Of a DNA stretch of 64,000 nt, positions 13,401 through 24,900 are shown in pieces. A model generated the notes under the pieces. The model was given only the letters and a program-made list of their open reading frames with translations. It searched no databases and was not told the origin of the DNA. A program made the position numbers and the translations under genes. Source of the stretch: Liolophura sinensis (Eukaryota > Mollusca > Polyplacophora > Chitonida > Chitonidae); NCBI RefSeq assembly GCF_032854445.1, contig NC_088301.1, forward strand, positions 40,969,187-41,033,186, read 5' to 3'. How positions within the stretch are numbered: the first letter of the stretch is position 1; every line of letters begins with the position of its first letter.

Positions 13401-15398
13401 GGCTATTTTGTTCTTTTTCATATGACTACTTTCCGCAATAGAAAATTCTACATTTAATATAATCTATATAATGAAATACATATAGCAAATTTGACAGCAA
13501 GGTTCAAGTCAGTGCAAGGCTTATCTTTTTGATTGAATACCGATAATAATTGTTGAAACATAGGTGTAAATAACTTATACATAATCTACATAATACATAA
13601 ATAATCTTTTGCCAGTTAGTTACATGCGTCTGCAAAAGAAAATCCTGATATTTACAATTTCTTTTTGTCAACAGATTTGCCAAGCTATAAGTACTGCAAC
13701 ACAAATGGCTTATCAAGCATATATGGTAAGAATGCTGTCATTGTAACAGTGTTACCAGTTTATCTGACAGCTTTAGTAAATGATCATTTGTGTGTAAATT
13801 TCTTACATTGTGAGATGGTGTACTTCATTACGTTGCATTTCTTGGAATTCCCGCAAGTCTTCGTAGTTATGTTACTTGTTTGATTTTGATGTTTTTGTCA
13901 TTTCAGGAAAAACGGGCATCCGAAAAGAAGAAGACAAAAGAAAAGGCATAGTATTTACTGTAATTCTTCAACCTTCTCCGCATGCTCATGTTTTGCATGT
14001 TTTCATTCACCAAGTACTTGGAGGCCATTGTAATTCTAAAGGTTGAAGGGTTAAAGGCTATATGTTTTTTTGTGTGTTGTCTACAGATCACACCCCTTTG
14101 TTTTGTGTTGTCTACGGGCCATACCCCTTTGTTTTGTGTGCTGTCTACAGGACATGCCCCTTTGTTTTGTGTGTTGTCTACAGGTCCTACCCCTTTGTTT
14201 TGTGTGTTGTCTACAGGTCCTACCCCTTTTTTGTGTGTGCTGTCTACAGGTCATATGACTTTTTTTGGATGTGTTGTCTACATGTCATACCCCTTTGTTT
14301 TGTGTGTTGTCTACATATCCTACCCCTTTTTTGTGTGTGCTGTCTACAGGTCACACCTCTTTGTTTTGTTTGTTGTTTGTAGGTCACACCCCTCTGTTTT
14401 GTATGTTGTCTACATGTCATACACCTTTGTTTTGTGTGCTGTCTACTGATCACACCCCTTTGTTTTGTGTTGTCTACAGGCCATACCCCTTTGTTTTGTG
14501 TGTCTAAATGCCAAAGCCCTTCACTCGTGCTACATCTGCGCAATGCCAAGTTATCTCAGCACCTTCGGTTAAAACTACACTACTGCTACTGTGCACTGCA
14601 TTGTTGTAATATACATGTACATCGTTATTAATTTAGTTTTTGTTGTAATTAATGCAAACGAAACGTAACAATCTTTAAAGATAAAAACAAATTATGTGGA
14701 TATTGTTACATTGAGTGGTATGTAATTAGAACTGAACTGAGAATTAATTTAGTGAATTAAATAATGTATTTTCTTGACCTTTATACTTCCTCATTCAGGA
14801 CTCTTGCACATTCTTTGAATAGTATTCTGTTCACACAAAAATTGTTCAGATAACTGTACAGTTTAGCATTCTATTCCTAGGGAATGTCAAATTGCACTGA
14901 AAGTTCCTGTGTGTGTATATATTTTAAGGAAATAGAAAGTTTTTATTATTGAAATATGGCTTGACTTTTGAAAATGTATGTTTTTGTTTAAAATTATACA
15001 CTCTTTGCGTAAAGTGACATAAAGTGGCAGTTTGCACGAGTAAAAAGAATGTAAAAATAAGTTAATGGAAATGGTGAATGGATGTGATCTTTTGTCCTTT
15101 ACTTGATAGTCAACCATGTGAGTGGTTAATGTTTCAGAGTTTACTGCTGGCCAACATTGACCAGCTGGAGGATCGGAAAGGTGATCGTGTTAACAGCTTT
15201 TTGGAAGCCGGAGAAGAGGTAGTGCTTGGGGATGATTCAGAGGTGTCTCCTCCACTAAGCCCAGATGGGAAATATGTCCTTCTGGACCAGTCAGATCCTC
15301 ACTTCAAAGCACCAGATGTCAGCAAGCCTCCTTCCAGTGACATAGAAGGGAAGGATGTCAGACAAGTGGAGGGTGCTGAGAGAGAGTCTGAAGCTTAG
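1428..15398 (+). CDS. APPL1: APPL1 (DCC-interacting protein 13-alpha), 3' part of gene, 15 coding exons
   Basis: APPL1 is an endosomal Rab5 effector and adaptor. The BAR and PH domains bind curved, phosphoinositide-bearing membrane, and the PTB domain binds receptor tails and AKT. Exons: 1428-1606, 1873-2037, 2285-2369, 2663-2772, 3308-3350, 3605-3670, 3931-4019, 5084-5224, 11454-11578, 11931-12039, 12549-12635, 13058-13145, 13675-13725, 13907-13945, 15138-15398; all phases agree. Exon 1 gives the end of the BAR domain (ALNSLQYKRK, LLEPIVGYLHA). Exons 2-6 give the PH domain (KSGYLYLR, FFTQGGNLM). Exon 8 has the diagnostic LDTPIQFDMISP. Exons 9-13 are the PTB domain (FCGSMEV, AARAIHNVFKMTES, KRLFGF). 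The protein ends in ERESEA like vertebrate APPL1. Upstream BAR exons lie left of the window. The exon ending at 13945 needs a GC donor. APPL1 and APPL2 split in vertebrates, so this may be the single ancestral APPL. Confidence 0.97.
3180..3297 (+). mobile_element. SINE family I tail fragment
   Basis: Only the 3' half is present: GATGGTTGTGGGTTTCCTCC, GCCCGGTTTCCTCCCACCAT and TTCTTGAGTACGGCG. It ends a few bases before the acceptor of APPL1 exon 3308-3350. Confidence 0.85.
4212..4350 (-). mobile_element. SINE family I tail fragment
   Basis: Minus-strand 3' half with AAAT-type tail (TTTATTTGATTGGTGTTTTA on the plus strand) and CATTATGGTGGGAGGAAACT. It lies in APPL1 intron 4020-5083. Confidence 0.82.
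4641..4850 (+). mobile_element. MITE family B, diverged
   Basis: Left end TACCTTAATTCCTCAATCCC, right end CATTCAAGAAGAATTAG. Shared interior includes GATTGGATTGGCCAATTTCA. It lies in APPL1 intron 4020-5083. Confidence 0.68.
5745..5935 (-). mobile_element. MITE family A, copy 1
   Basis: Inverted ends AAATCTCAACCTTTTCAACC and GGTTGAAAAGATTGAAGAGT. The reverse complement matches 12150-12362 (AAATCATTTTTA, TAATTGTATGCA). It lies in the long APPL1 intron. Confidence 0.75.
8553..8672 (+). mobile_element. SINE family I head fragment
   Basis: It retains GGTTAGCGTGCTAATG, AATGACCCAGGAGCCTCTCA and GTACATGGGAAGG; the 3' body and tail are missing. It lies in the 6.2-kb APPL1 intron. Confidence 0.72.
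10869..11088. mobile_element. MITE family D (220 bp, inverted ends)
   Basis: Ends TAACTGGGCCAGTACTGGCC and GGCCTGTACTGGCCCTGTTA are near-perfect inverted repeats. It lies in the long APPL1 intron. Overlapping short open frames (10801-11004 and minus-strand ones) are chance. Confidence 0.72.
12150..12362 (+). mobile_element. MITE family A, copy 2
   Basis: Ends TTATTTCTTCAACCTTTC and GGTTGAAAAGGTTGAAGATT; the interior matches the reverse complement of 5745-5935. It lies in APPL1 intron 12040-12548. Confidence 0.75.
12606..12901 (+). repeat. 38-39 bp minisatellite built from an exon end plus its 5' splice site
   Basis: About 7.5 tandem units start at 12606, 12644, 12683, 12721, 12759, 12797, 12836 and 12874. 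The first unit is the last 30 coding bases of the APPL1 exon 12549-12635 plus its donor. Each unit reads TTTCTGGTCACCTCATAAAG, then an A-rich stretch, then GTAAGT, GTAAAT or a close variant. Units 1-3 and 5-7 share the same order of variants (38, 39, 38 bp), which suggests a three-unit block duplicated once. Confidence 0.95.
13946..13947 (+). promoter_or_regulatory. Probable non-canonical GC 5' splice site of APPL1
   Basis: The exon 13907-13945 (EKRASEKKKTKEK) matches the end of the APPL1 PTB region and must join SLLLANIDQ at 15138 in phase 0. The junction is AAAAG then GCATAG. No GT donor keeps the frame: the only near one (GTATTT at 13951) would create a TAA across the junction. Without splicing the frame ends at TAG 13949-13951. 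A GC-AG intron is the simplest reading, although GCATAG is a weak match past the first positions. Confidence 0.6.
13956..14053. mobile_element. MITE family B, short internally deleted copy
   Basis: About 98 bases, bounded by TACTGTAATTCTTCAACCTT and AAGGTTGAAGGGTTA. It begins 10 bases after the GC donor of APPL1 and directly precedes the 32-bp array. Confidence 0.55.
14063..14508 (+). repeat. ~32 bp minisatellite with acceptor-like units in an APPL1 intron
   Basis: About 13-14 imperfect copies of a unit like CCCCTTTGTTTTGTGTG followed by TTGTCTACAG and GTCATA. Most copies contain a T/G-rich tract ending in CTACAG, the shape of a 3' splice site. The array lies in the intron between coding exons 13907-13945 and 15138-15398. 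The unit lacks stop codons in several frames, which creates long but meaningless open frames on both strands. Confidence 0.93.
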
Positions 15399-17060
15399 TG
15401 ACAGAAGCATGTGAGTAATATCAGCCTCTGTGTGGACATTTTGTGTAGACAACTGAGGTAAAGATTCAGTCACAAGGAGGAGAGTGTGATAGGGAGGACA
15501 CATTTTCTGAATATCTCCAAAACTGTGTGTCTATTGCTGGGAGTATGATTACTGTTGCCAAGGCAATACATTCTACAGATCCTCGAGTGACATGTTGATA
15601 GGAGAATATTTTAGTCGTGGAACTGTTCGCTATAAATACATTGTATGTAATTATTGTTGAGTTTTAAAAATGCTTTGCTTTTAAAAATGTTTTGCTTATC
15701 TCTTTTTAATAATAACCTTAAATGTCATACAATGCTATCCTGCCTGGGTGCTGTCATATTATCTCCATCAGAGAAAATGTGGATACAGCCCAACAGAAAT
15801 GCCAGTTCATAGCTTTTTTAGGATAGATGTCTGAAATCAGATTTTTACTGTACATTTACATGTATGACACCAAAGTTGGCGTTAGACATGTGCATATACT
15901 TATTGGAAGGTGACAGAATTATACTACTCCAATATACATGAAATGATGTATTAAAATGTGATTTATTTTAAAGTTTAAAAAATAAAAACTGGTTTATCCC
16001 CTTAATTAATTTTGATGCAAACATGTTTTCTCCGTTAGCATTACATCATGTGAAGTTTCTGACTTCATCTGATTTGCATATTAATAGGCTAGGGTACTAT
16101 ATAAACAAGTCACACTTTTTTTTTTTTTTTTTTAACCAAAAACATGTGGTTTTGTAGGAAGGTGAACACTTATGTGGCTCTTTCTGTTCAGGTGCATGAA
16201 TACATTAAGCTCACAAAGTTATGAAAACAAAGTTTTAGAAGTTGCATGTGGATATGTAAAACACCTGCTGATGAAATCAGTATAGAATACAATGCATATT
16301 ACATTTTTTTCTGTGCAAATATCACAAGGTATTTTATTTGTGTCCTTTGTTTTATTTATTGAAATGGCTATTTGTTTTGTTGATGGCATGCTTTATATAT
16401 CATGCTTGAAAGTTAAGAAATTACTTTAATATGGAAATGTACATGTATATCACATCACAACACTGGCTTTGTATAGGATTGCAGCTTGTAAATCAGTTTT
16501 ATGGACTGCAAAAATGGCTATTTTATGTATGAACATTTAAGGAGTTGTGGTGAATAAACTATGCTCAAATTCGCAATAAAGTGTTTAGGTGAGAGGACTC
16601 TTTGAATGAAACCTTGTAAAAAAATCTAAATATATGGGCATAATTTTTACATTCTGTAAATGATCCAGTTGATTTTATGTGTACAGATAGGTGTTGTAAA
16701 TATGTTGTTGTTTTTTACCAACACAGGGATGTACATTTCAATTTCCCAGGTTAATAATAAAGGTGAGCTGTTGGTTTACGTTGTGCACCATGAAGTAGTT
16801 GATTTTATCAACAAAGAAAGTTGGAGATTTGTGCTTTTACCAGTTCGTTTTTTTATAATCCTGCTCTTTGCCTGTGTTATAAACTGATACATCAAACAAG
16901 CTGTAAGAGTCTGTGATTCAGAAACAAAACTGCTGTGTCATAATTCATGGGCATAACATATTTGTTTTGTCTTGCTGTCGCTCTTCCCTACCATTGCTTT
17001 TCTGGAGTATTACTAACGTTCATGAAGCACTGTAGTTATGAAATAAAGTGGGCTCCATGA
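15399..17060 (+). other. APPL1 3' UTR with three candidate poly(A) signals
   Basis: AATAAA occurs at 15981-15986, 16575-16580 and 17042-17047. The last is followed by a GT-rich stretch (GTTGTTGATGTTGTC), as expected downstream of a cleavage site. The small open frame 16660-16887 has no recognisable content and probably lies in the UTR. Confidence 0.6.
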
Positions 17061-18350
17061 ATCTAAACATAGCTGTTGTTGATGTTGTCTTTTGTAGTCA
17101 GTTCTCTAAAGGCTGACTTCGTAACAAGGTTGACAAGGTAACAATGATTCTCAGGTAGAAATAGTCCTTACAGACTCAAGGCCCCCTCTGAGGTCAACTT
17201 TAGAGCGGTTGATTGATGTTAAATACCATGTTTCACTTGTATGATGACAACTAGGTTTATGGGTGCTGGAAACCAGTAAACCACCACCCTTTGCCAAGGG
17301 GCTGAGAATCCTTGTAACTTAATGTTGAATCATAAACAGCAAGAACTGGATTCAAACACAACACCTCACTGGTCAAGGACTTGATAGCTCTAGCAAGTCA
17401 TCACGTAAACCATCTGAGGCAGCAAGGCCAGTTTAATACCAATACCCAGATTTTAGTTGTCAATCAAGGAAAGACTATTTACATTTTGCCTTGTGATAAA
17501 AATTATTTGAGATATACATGTACTATTCAGTGTTCTGTTGGATGATCACACCTAAGACCTTAAAAGAGGAAGTTCTAACTTCCTCGCTTGGCGTTCAGCA
17601 TGAAGGGGATGGTGCAATGACTGGTTGACCCGTATCGGTATAATGGCTCGGGGCGGGGCGGCTTACTTGCCTTAGGGAAGTCCTCGGTGAAGCAGCACTA
17701 GATAAAAGAGCGGTGGAAATTTGGCCTGCAACAAGGAGGCATATTACATACACCCTAAGGATTCATTCGTCATCATATGACTGAAAAATTGTTGAGTACG
17801 ACATTAAACCCCAAGCACTCACTAACTCTGGATGACTTTTTGCTTAACATTCATATCTATATTTAAGTTTGAGTTTAATAAAGATAACGACTTGTAGATT
17901 TGATTTTGGTATAGGTGGTTCTCTGAAGACTGATGGTAAAATTGAGTTCATGCTTCAAATTTTACATATTGTGGCCATTCCTTTATGTCCATGGTTTGTC
18001 AATTTCTCAAGAGGATGGAGAAACTGAGGATGGAATTGTTTTCACATAATGTACATATATTTTTAGAACATGGCATAGCTACAACTGATGATTATCCAAC
18101 ACATCATTTTCAAGAGTTTTGGAGAAAAGACAGATATGACATTATATTCATTGTATTGTTATTACAGTACATTACATTACGGAGTTCTGGCCCAAAAGGG
18201 AATTCCTGGCACGCTGACCCGTCAGCAGATGCCAATTATCACAATGCAGTCTCTACAACTTTGTTTAAACATTACTTAATTTACCATATCTCTCCATCGA
18301 TTCGAACACACTCACAGCAAAGAAACTCAAAACTTTGAACACAAATTCTG
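17060..18350. other. Convergent intergenic region between APPL1 and the WD40 gene
   Basis: It contains a degenerate SINE-like stretch on the minus strand (about 17215-17430) and the SINE of the second family at 17544-17829. The open frames at 17985-18338 have no recognisable content. I see no gene. Confidence 0.6.
17544..17829 (+). mobile_element. SINE-like element, family II, copy 1
   Basis: Near full-length copy matching the reverse complement of 32659-32955. It begins ATCACACCTAAGACCTTAAA and ends TTAAACCCCAAGCACTCACT. Shared blocks include TGACTGGTTGACCCGTAT, AAGCAGCACTAGATAAAAGA and CATCATATGACTGAAAAATT. Confidence 0.85.
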
Positions 18351-18371
18351 CAATAAACTTAATAATAAAGT

Positions 18372-18377
18372 TTTATT
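18372..18377 (-). other. Candidate poly(A) signal of the WD40 gene
   Basis: AATAAA on the minus strand, about 600 bases past the stop codon at 18972. Confidence 0.5.
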
Positions 18378-18971
18378 TTAGTCTTCAACAAAACATGACA
18401 GAGTTTTGATCCATGCAATGGACAGGCATATGGACAGGAATAATAAACCATAACATGGGGAAAACCAGTGTTCATTTTTCAGACCAACCCAACCAAAATC
18501 TGTACATGCACATGGACAATATAGCTTTAACTCTGAAAGGTTGGAAACCAGGTTTACTTTACAGACAAGCCTCATTCACACTGCTATGACACTAGTGTGT
18601 GTCCTCAGAATGATGCTTCAGACAAACCTCCAGAAGGTATTATTATCCTCTACCTCATATGAATGGGACGTGTATGGTGTTGTCAGAGCTTGGCATACTG
18701 AAGGTAACGTCTATGGTTTCTCCTCTGATCCTTTGCTAGCTTGGATCAAATATTATTATTGAATGTAAGGGAAACTGAGAACAGGAGAGTATAGTTCTGG
18801 GGCCACTTCCATGTACAGTTTCAGCCTTCCATATACAGTGTATGTATCTGATGACATGAAGGAGCTGTGATGGTCTGCTGGAGATGAGATCGGATAGTGG
18901 CCACAAAGTAAGTCTTACTAAGAGGCACCATGAATGTGGAAATCCACAGATGGATAATGCGTGTACGACAG

Positions 18972-21900
18972 CTATGAAGACATCTGCTGAATAAGTGCTG
19001 AAAATGACATCGGGTATGTATTTGTTGGAGACCTACTTCGTGGGTTACTGACTGGGTGAAGTTGATTTGGAAAACGCTTCCTCAGAAGAGATTCCACCAT
19101 CGGTGAAGCCACAACATTGCCATCTTCTTTTGGTGGTTGAACAAGGACATATTTTCTAGAAAAGAAATAAAATGCACCCACAGATTAAGACCTGACATTC
19201 ATTAACATGGGTACTTTGGTTTCCTCTGCCCATAAAGCTGAAAAACATTGGTGAAATATGGTTGAGTATGACACTAAAAAACAATCAAGTAAATACATCA
19301 ACCTGCACTACTAAGAAGCTGATGTGCCTTTATACACTCCAGAATTAAAAAAATGACAAGTAAGAACAACACTAGGAAAAAGGCTAGAGAACCAGCATGA
19401 AACTTGAGCACACCTGCACTTAGCTGGAATAGACTTGCTGGAATGAGGACGTACAGCCCATTGGTTACGGGGATCGTAGGAGACCAAGTCAACACTAGAG
19501 TACTTTGAAGATAATTCCGTTGAACTCTTATTCATCCGTAACCTGTATATCAGAAACATACCAAACACAGATCATTGCCACTGAAATATGTTATTATCAA
19601 GAATTAAGTTAACAATGATTGCAGCAATTTGAACAGGATCTATCGGTATTTACTTGAGAGCTCCCGAGTCATTTCCAGTTTAATGATTAGTGGCACTGTA
19701 ATGGAGAAGTCTGTGTACGCATTTATTTTGTGGAATCTTAAATCAAGTACACATGTTTGGCATCTATAATGATTTCCTCGATTCTCACTGGTCACAGGTT
19801 TCTGTACAATAACTTCTTCAAATATTGTCATATTTTGATATGGAGGCCAATCAGATATATAGCATGGGATATATATTTGTTGTATTCTGTTTTTTACTTG
19901 TATCTTTATGAATTGAGATCTATGAAAGGAAGTTTTAATGCATGTGAGTGTCTGGATTTTTAAAATGATGAATATCTAGCAGTTCATGATTCACCAACCA
20001 ATAAAAGGAAAAAACGTTCCTGCACTGACTGCTGAAAGATCAAAAACCAAATTTTAGTTAGTCTCTATGTTTGTCCAAGTCGAAGCATATTAGGGGCGTT
20101 CTCCATCCTGTCCATGTGTCTTACCTGAATGGCTGTACAGAACTCAGCTCCTGTTTATCTACACCCATGAGTTTTGCATGAGCCGTCTTTGGCCTGCGTA
20201 AGCGGCTGCTAGGGTGACCTGATGCCTGTGAAACACGGTTAGCATTCCCAAACCAGTTGAAGATGTGTAGCCTTGAATCTGGATCTCCATCCCCCACTAA
20301 AAACAAAATCAGGATCAACGAACTATATAAAATGCTAAAGCATGAAGGCCTACATATGGAGAGTTGGATTTAGAACATTTTTAGCGACAATCTTTAGCCA
20401 GCCAATCTACATGAGTCACTAGCACTAATGTTAATGGATGGACCCACCACGTTCAATGTCCCACCACCCCTTCAAGTGATAACACTACTTTTCATTCCGT
20501 TACCGGTGAGAGGAATGGGGTACCGACAGATTTTCCTCTCACAGAATGTGGCACCAGTGCGAATACGACTTGCATGTCACAAGTCTTTTGTTGTGCGACG
20601 CAAAACATGTTGCATGCTGCGGTTTCACCTGTGATGTATTTTGTCTACCCACTGTGACGTCATGCTGTTGGCGCTGCAGTGGAATGTCCTGCAACACTGA
20701 AATGACATAATACGTCCCACTTTGGACTTCTGTCGGTATCCTATTGTGACATCATGACATCACAAAGCAATTGAACATTTGCAACCGATGTGTGGGACAT
20801 CCGGTTGACCTAGTTGCAATAATACTGCTTATGATTGGTCAATTGCTTGTTCCTGCCTGACAGTTCAGAAAGGCCTATGAGAGGTGCATGGCTCTGTAGA
20901 TTAATGTTCTATGAACCACGGAGCCAAAAGCAAACGCTACTGAAAGTTAGAAAGATGAAGCTATAGACGCTTCACCATACTCTGCTGAAGTGATTCAGTC
21001 TGTGAATGTATTAATACACAATCTTACATTTTTACTTATATGTTGGCTGTGCCTAGAACATATTAACCTCTAATGAGTTCAACCTTAGATGAAACTTGTC
21101 AGTTCTGTGTATTAAACTGCTTTAATCAGAGTCAGCTTTACCTCTTACACTAGAGCATACTGGTGAGTTGATTTATTGATTTGATTTGTGTTTTACACTG
21201 TACTCAAGAATATTTAACTTTTACGATGATGGCCAGCATTATGAAGGGAGGAAACCGGGCAGAGTCCAGGGGAAATTCACGACAATTCACAGGTTGACGC
21301 CAGACCTTCCCACACACGGCCACAGAGGAAGCCAGCATGAGCTGGATGTGAACTTACATCGACCGCATTGGTGGGAGGCTCCTGGGTCATTGCGCCGTGC
21401 TGGCGTGCTCACCCTCTTGGCCACGGAGGCCCCATACTTCAGTATACTGAATATCACTTACTCTTGGGTGAGGTGCAGTGTTGGTGACTGTGTAGTGACT
21501 GACGTCTCTCTTGCTGCCTCTGATCTTCAATTTTCCGCCTATGAGCAGCTCTTTCAACCCTCAACATAGTCTGCAGTTTCAAAAGCTGATGCCTGAAAAA
21601 ACAAATAATGTCTTTTTGTTCTGTGACAAACAACCCACTGATTGAACAGTGGATGTGGACATAAATGATTAAAAAATCATGAAAAGTCATTCAAACATCA
21701 AAAGGTTCAGTGTGAATAGTATTCGTTTTTCAGCAGAGTTGTTAATAATAAGCTGAGATTCTGCCTGTGAGTCACATTGTTTTCATTCACTCTGCCAGTA
21801 AAGCTAATATTTTCTATCTTCAGGTGCATATTAATGTATGTTTCCCTTCAATGAATTCCATTAAATGTCAATGAATACATATTTTTCTTCCCAATGTTCC

Positions 21901-24900
21901 ATGAAAAGTCCTCAATATACATGTATATATCTCTTCAATGCATTCCACTGAAAGTCACCACATACACACTTCTCTTCACTGAGAGCAATCAATGCATATT
22001 TTCGGTCTCTATGTTCCTGTATAAGTCAGTGAGTGCCTATTTCATTTCACTCAGTGTCATTAGAAGTCCATGAATTCATATTTCCATCCAGTGATTGCAT
22101 ATTCACTGAGTTAAATTAAATGAATAAATATTTCCACTTGAAAAATCCAGTCACTAAAAAATAGTGACTGGATGCACATTTACTTCACTGGAGCCAAAGC
22201 TTGTATCAACATATACTTTCGCTCCCTTACATGTATCTCCATTTTCTAAAGGACATTTATTAAAGAAGAGACATATACTGACATACAAATATTAAATGCT
22301 TATGTACCCATGTTGATGAGATAAATGAAGATACACATATGTGTAATGCATGTACATTGCATTTCCATTCATCGTGACATCTAAACATGGATAGACACAT
22401 CTAAATCATAGAGTATATGCATTTCCCTTTCTTAGTCATTTCAGACCTTGTGTGGAAAAAAAAGATGCATTTTGTGCACCTTATCTTACCGCTCAATCAT
22501 TCTTTCATGCCAGCTATCTTCAAAGATGTTGCCTGCATTCTTATACCAAAGTTCACTGCTATTTGGTGTTCTGAAAACCACAACATAAAATCAATAATTA
22601 TACACAATATTTGTCCGTTTCTTTCAGTTTTTACTATTTGTTACATATGAGGCCAATTACATATTAAGAACTTAACACATAGTAGAAATTACATGTATTA
22701 TTACACAGTGATGAGGTCAATATTACCCAGAGCCATAAATTATTTTCTCATTAAGTATGCCAGGTATATAACAGGGAGAAATGGAAGATCCAAGGGCAAA
22801 CTGCCATACCTGGCCAGGAAGCTGACAAACCTCCTGAGACTAACCTACAGCTGATCCAGTGTAAACTGGAAAGAAATGTGTGATAGATGGAGAGGAAAAC
22901 TGAAAATTACCTACCCTGGTCGGCTTCTGTAATGCTTAAGCGTATTTTCAAACATAGCCCACAGCTCCTGCAAGTGAAAGACAAAAAAATTGCACAATTA
23001 TTTTTGATAAAACTTGAAAATTAAATTAATAAATGATATTACAATGTTAAAAGACATAAAGGTAGTATCGGTACTTATAGAAACACATACACATATATAC
23101 ATAAACTACATCCTTAACTTACATCCTGATCATGCTGACCTTGACCAGCAGTTGAAGGTCTTGAATGTTGAGCAGGAGAGTGATCTTCTGAAGACAAAAA
23201 AAAAAGTACATTTATCAGATGTTTTAATAACCTTGGGTGTGCCTGTTCAACCTATGTATGTTAATATCACACATACTGTGCAGTAAGTTTGACATTCATC
23301 TGTGTAGTTTTATCATCATTAATATCACCTTCATGAAATATGGTTGCTTCTATATATCACCTTATCTGTATTGAATGGTCTGGTTAGACTATAGACAAAT
23401 GAACACGTACATATTTCCATACCCATACGCGCACTGTTTTTGAGAATTTAATTTTTTTTTTGTTCTGATACAGCTGCTGTAATAAGCAGTTTACGAAGAA
23501 TGTAATCCAAACGTACTTATTCATGAATCTCACCAAGGCAATGTCAATCACAAGTTTACAAGACACAAAAACACGTTTCAAAAATAATCACGTGCATTTC
23601 TTCAACAATTTTTGAACCATAATTGATTAAGACAAAATATGATTTGTCCAACTATTTCAATTTACTCAATTCCTGTTGTTATTTCATACAATGATAATGA
23701 AAATGTGCTGAAACTAAAAAATAACTCACTAGAACCCTGTCCTGTGACACCTTTGGACAGACCACCTTGCACAACTTGAGTGGAAGCAAGTGGCCTAGGC
23801 CCAGAAGTGGAAGATGAAGCCGAAACTGATTTGGGTAAAGCTGTATCTTTTTCTGCATCATCCCTGAGATCTGCATTCTGCTCCTCTTGGGTGAGCATTT
23901 CCTTGCTGGCCTCAAGCACATCTTCTTGACTACCTTCACCCCACCTTGCAGCATCATTTCCTGTGTAAGCCATGTCACTGGCATCATGTGTAACACCATT
24001 CTCACCAGACACTTCACTTTCCACCACACCACTCACTTCAGGGGTATGAACCCTTTGAGCTGTCATATCCTTAGAAACTTCACTTATTCCTGAAACCTGA
24101 AAAATAGAAAAAATGTTTTCGGGCATGAGCAGTTGAATTATGATACTATACTTATCTATGATGTATCAACAAGAATGACAATAATTTTTGCTGATTCCCA
24201 GATCACATTTCTTTTATGCCTTAATTTTACTAAATCATGAATTATTTTTGCCATTAACACAGCTTTTTACGACACCATGAAAATTACAAAAAACAAAAGA
24301 CTGTCACAAAATAGAATTCACCGCTCTGCCAGTCATTATGTCATCTAACAGCTACTGGAACTGTCGGCATCCACCAAAGTTAAAAGCACAACTGTTTCTC
24401 ACCTGAGAGTCACTTCGAGCTACTGATTTTCGCCTGGACCTTGACCTAGCGCTCGTCACCACTTTACGATTATTACTTGGCAGCTTCTTTTTGAGCTCTC
24501 GTTTAGGTTGAGGAGATGTGGCTTCCTAGTTGGCATTAACAGAAAATTATGATGTCTTCATCTTGGTGGCTAGATCTTTATACAACTACAGTATTTCACC
24601 AGAAGTTTTGTATATAAAAATGCACTTTTAGTAGCACATTAAAAGTTTAAAATCCTACTTTGGAGGCCAACACTTAAGTTTTTCTAATAAGAAATTAATA
24701 AAGTTCACAATGAAAAAGTGGCCCAATAATCAAAATACGTCACTTGAAAAATACTAAAATGACAATATCTGTATGGAGTTACTCACTGTTTTTTGAGCAA
24801 TGGTGTAATTGGAAGGTCTGAAGGGCTTAGGCTGGACAGGTGCTGGTTGTGTCTTGGCCCACTTAGGGGGTTCCACCTTGATATTATCGAGCGAGTACTT

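Noticed and set aside
13982-14449. 155-residue open frame on the plus strand, with overlapping frames on both strands
   Set aside because: It is created by the stop-free 32-bp minisatellite; all frames are open and the peptide is a repeat of the unit.
21186-21569. 127-residue plus-strand open frame
   Set aside because: It runs antisense through a SINE and a well-supported WD40 exon.
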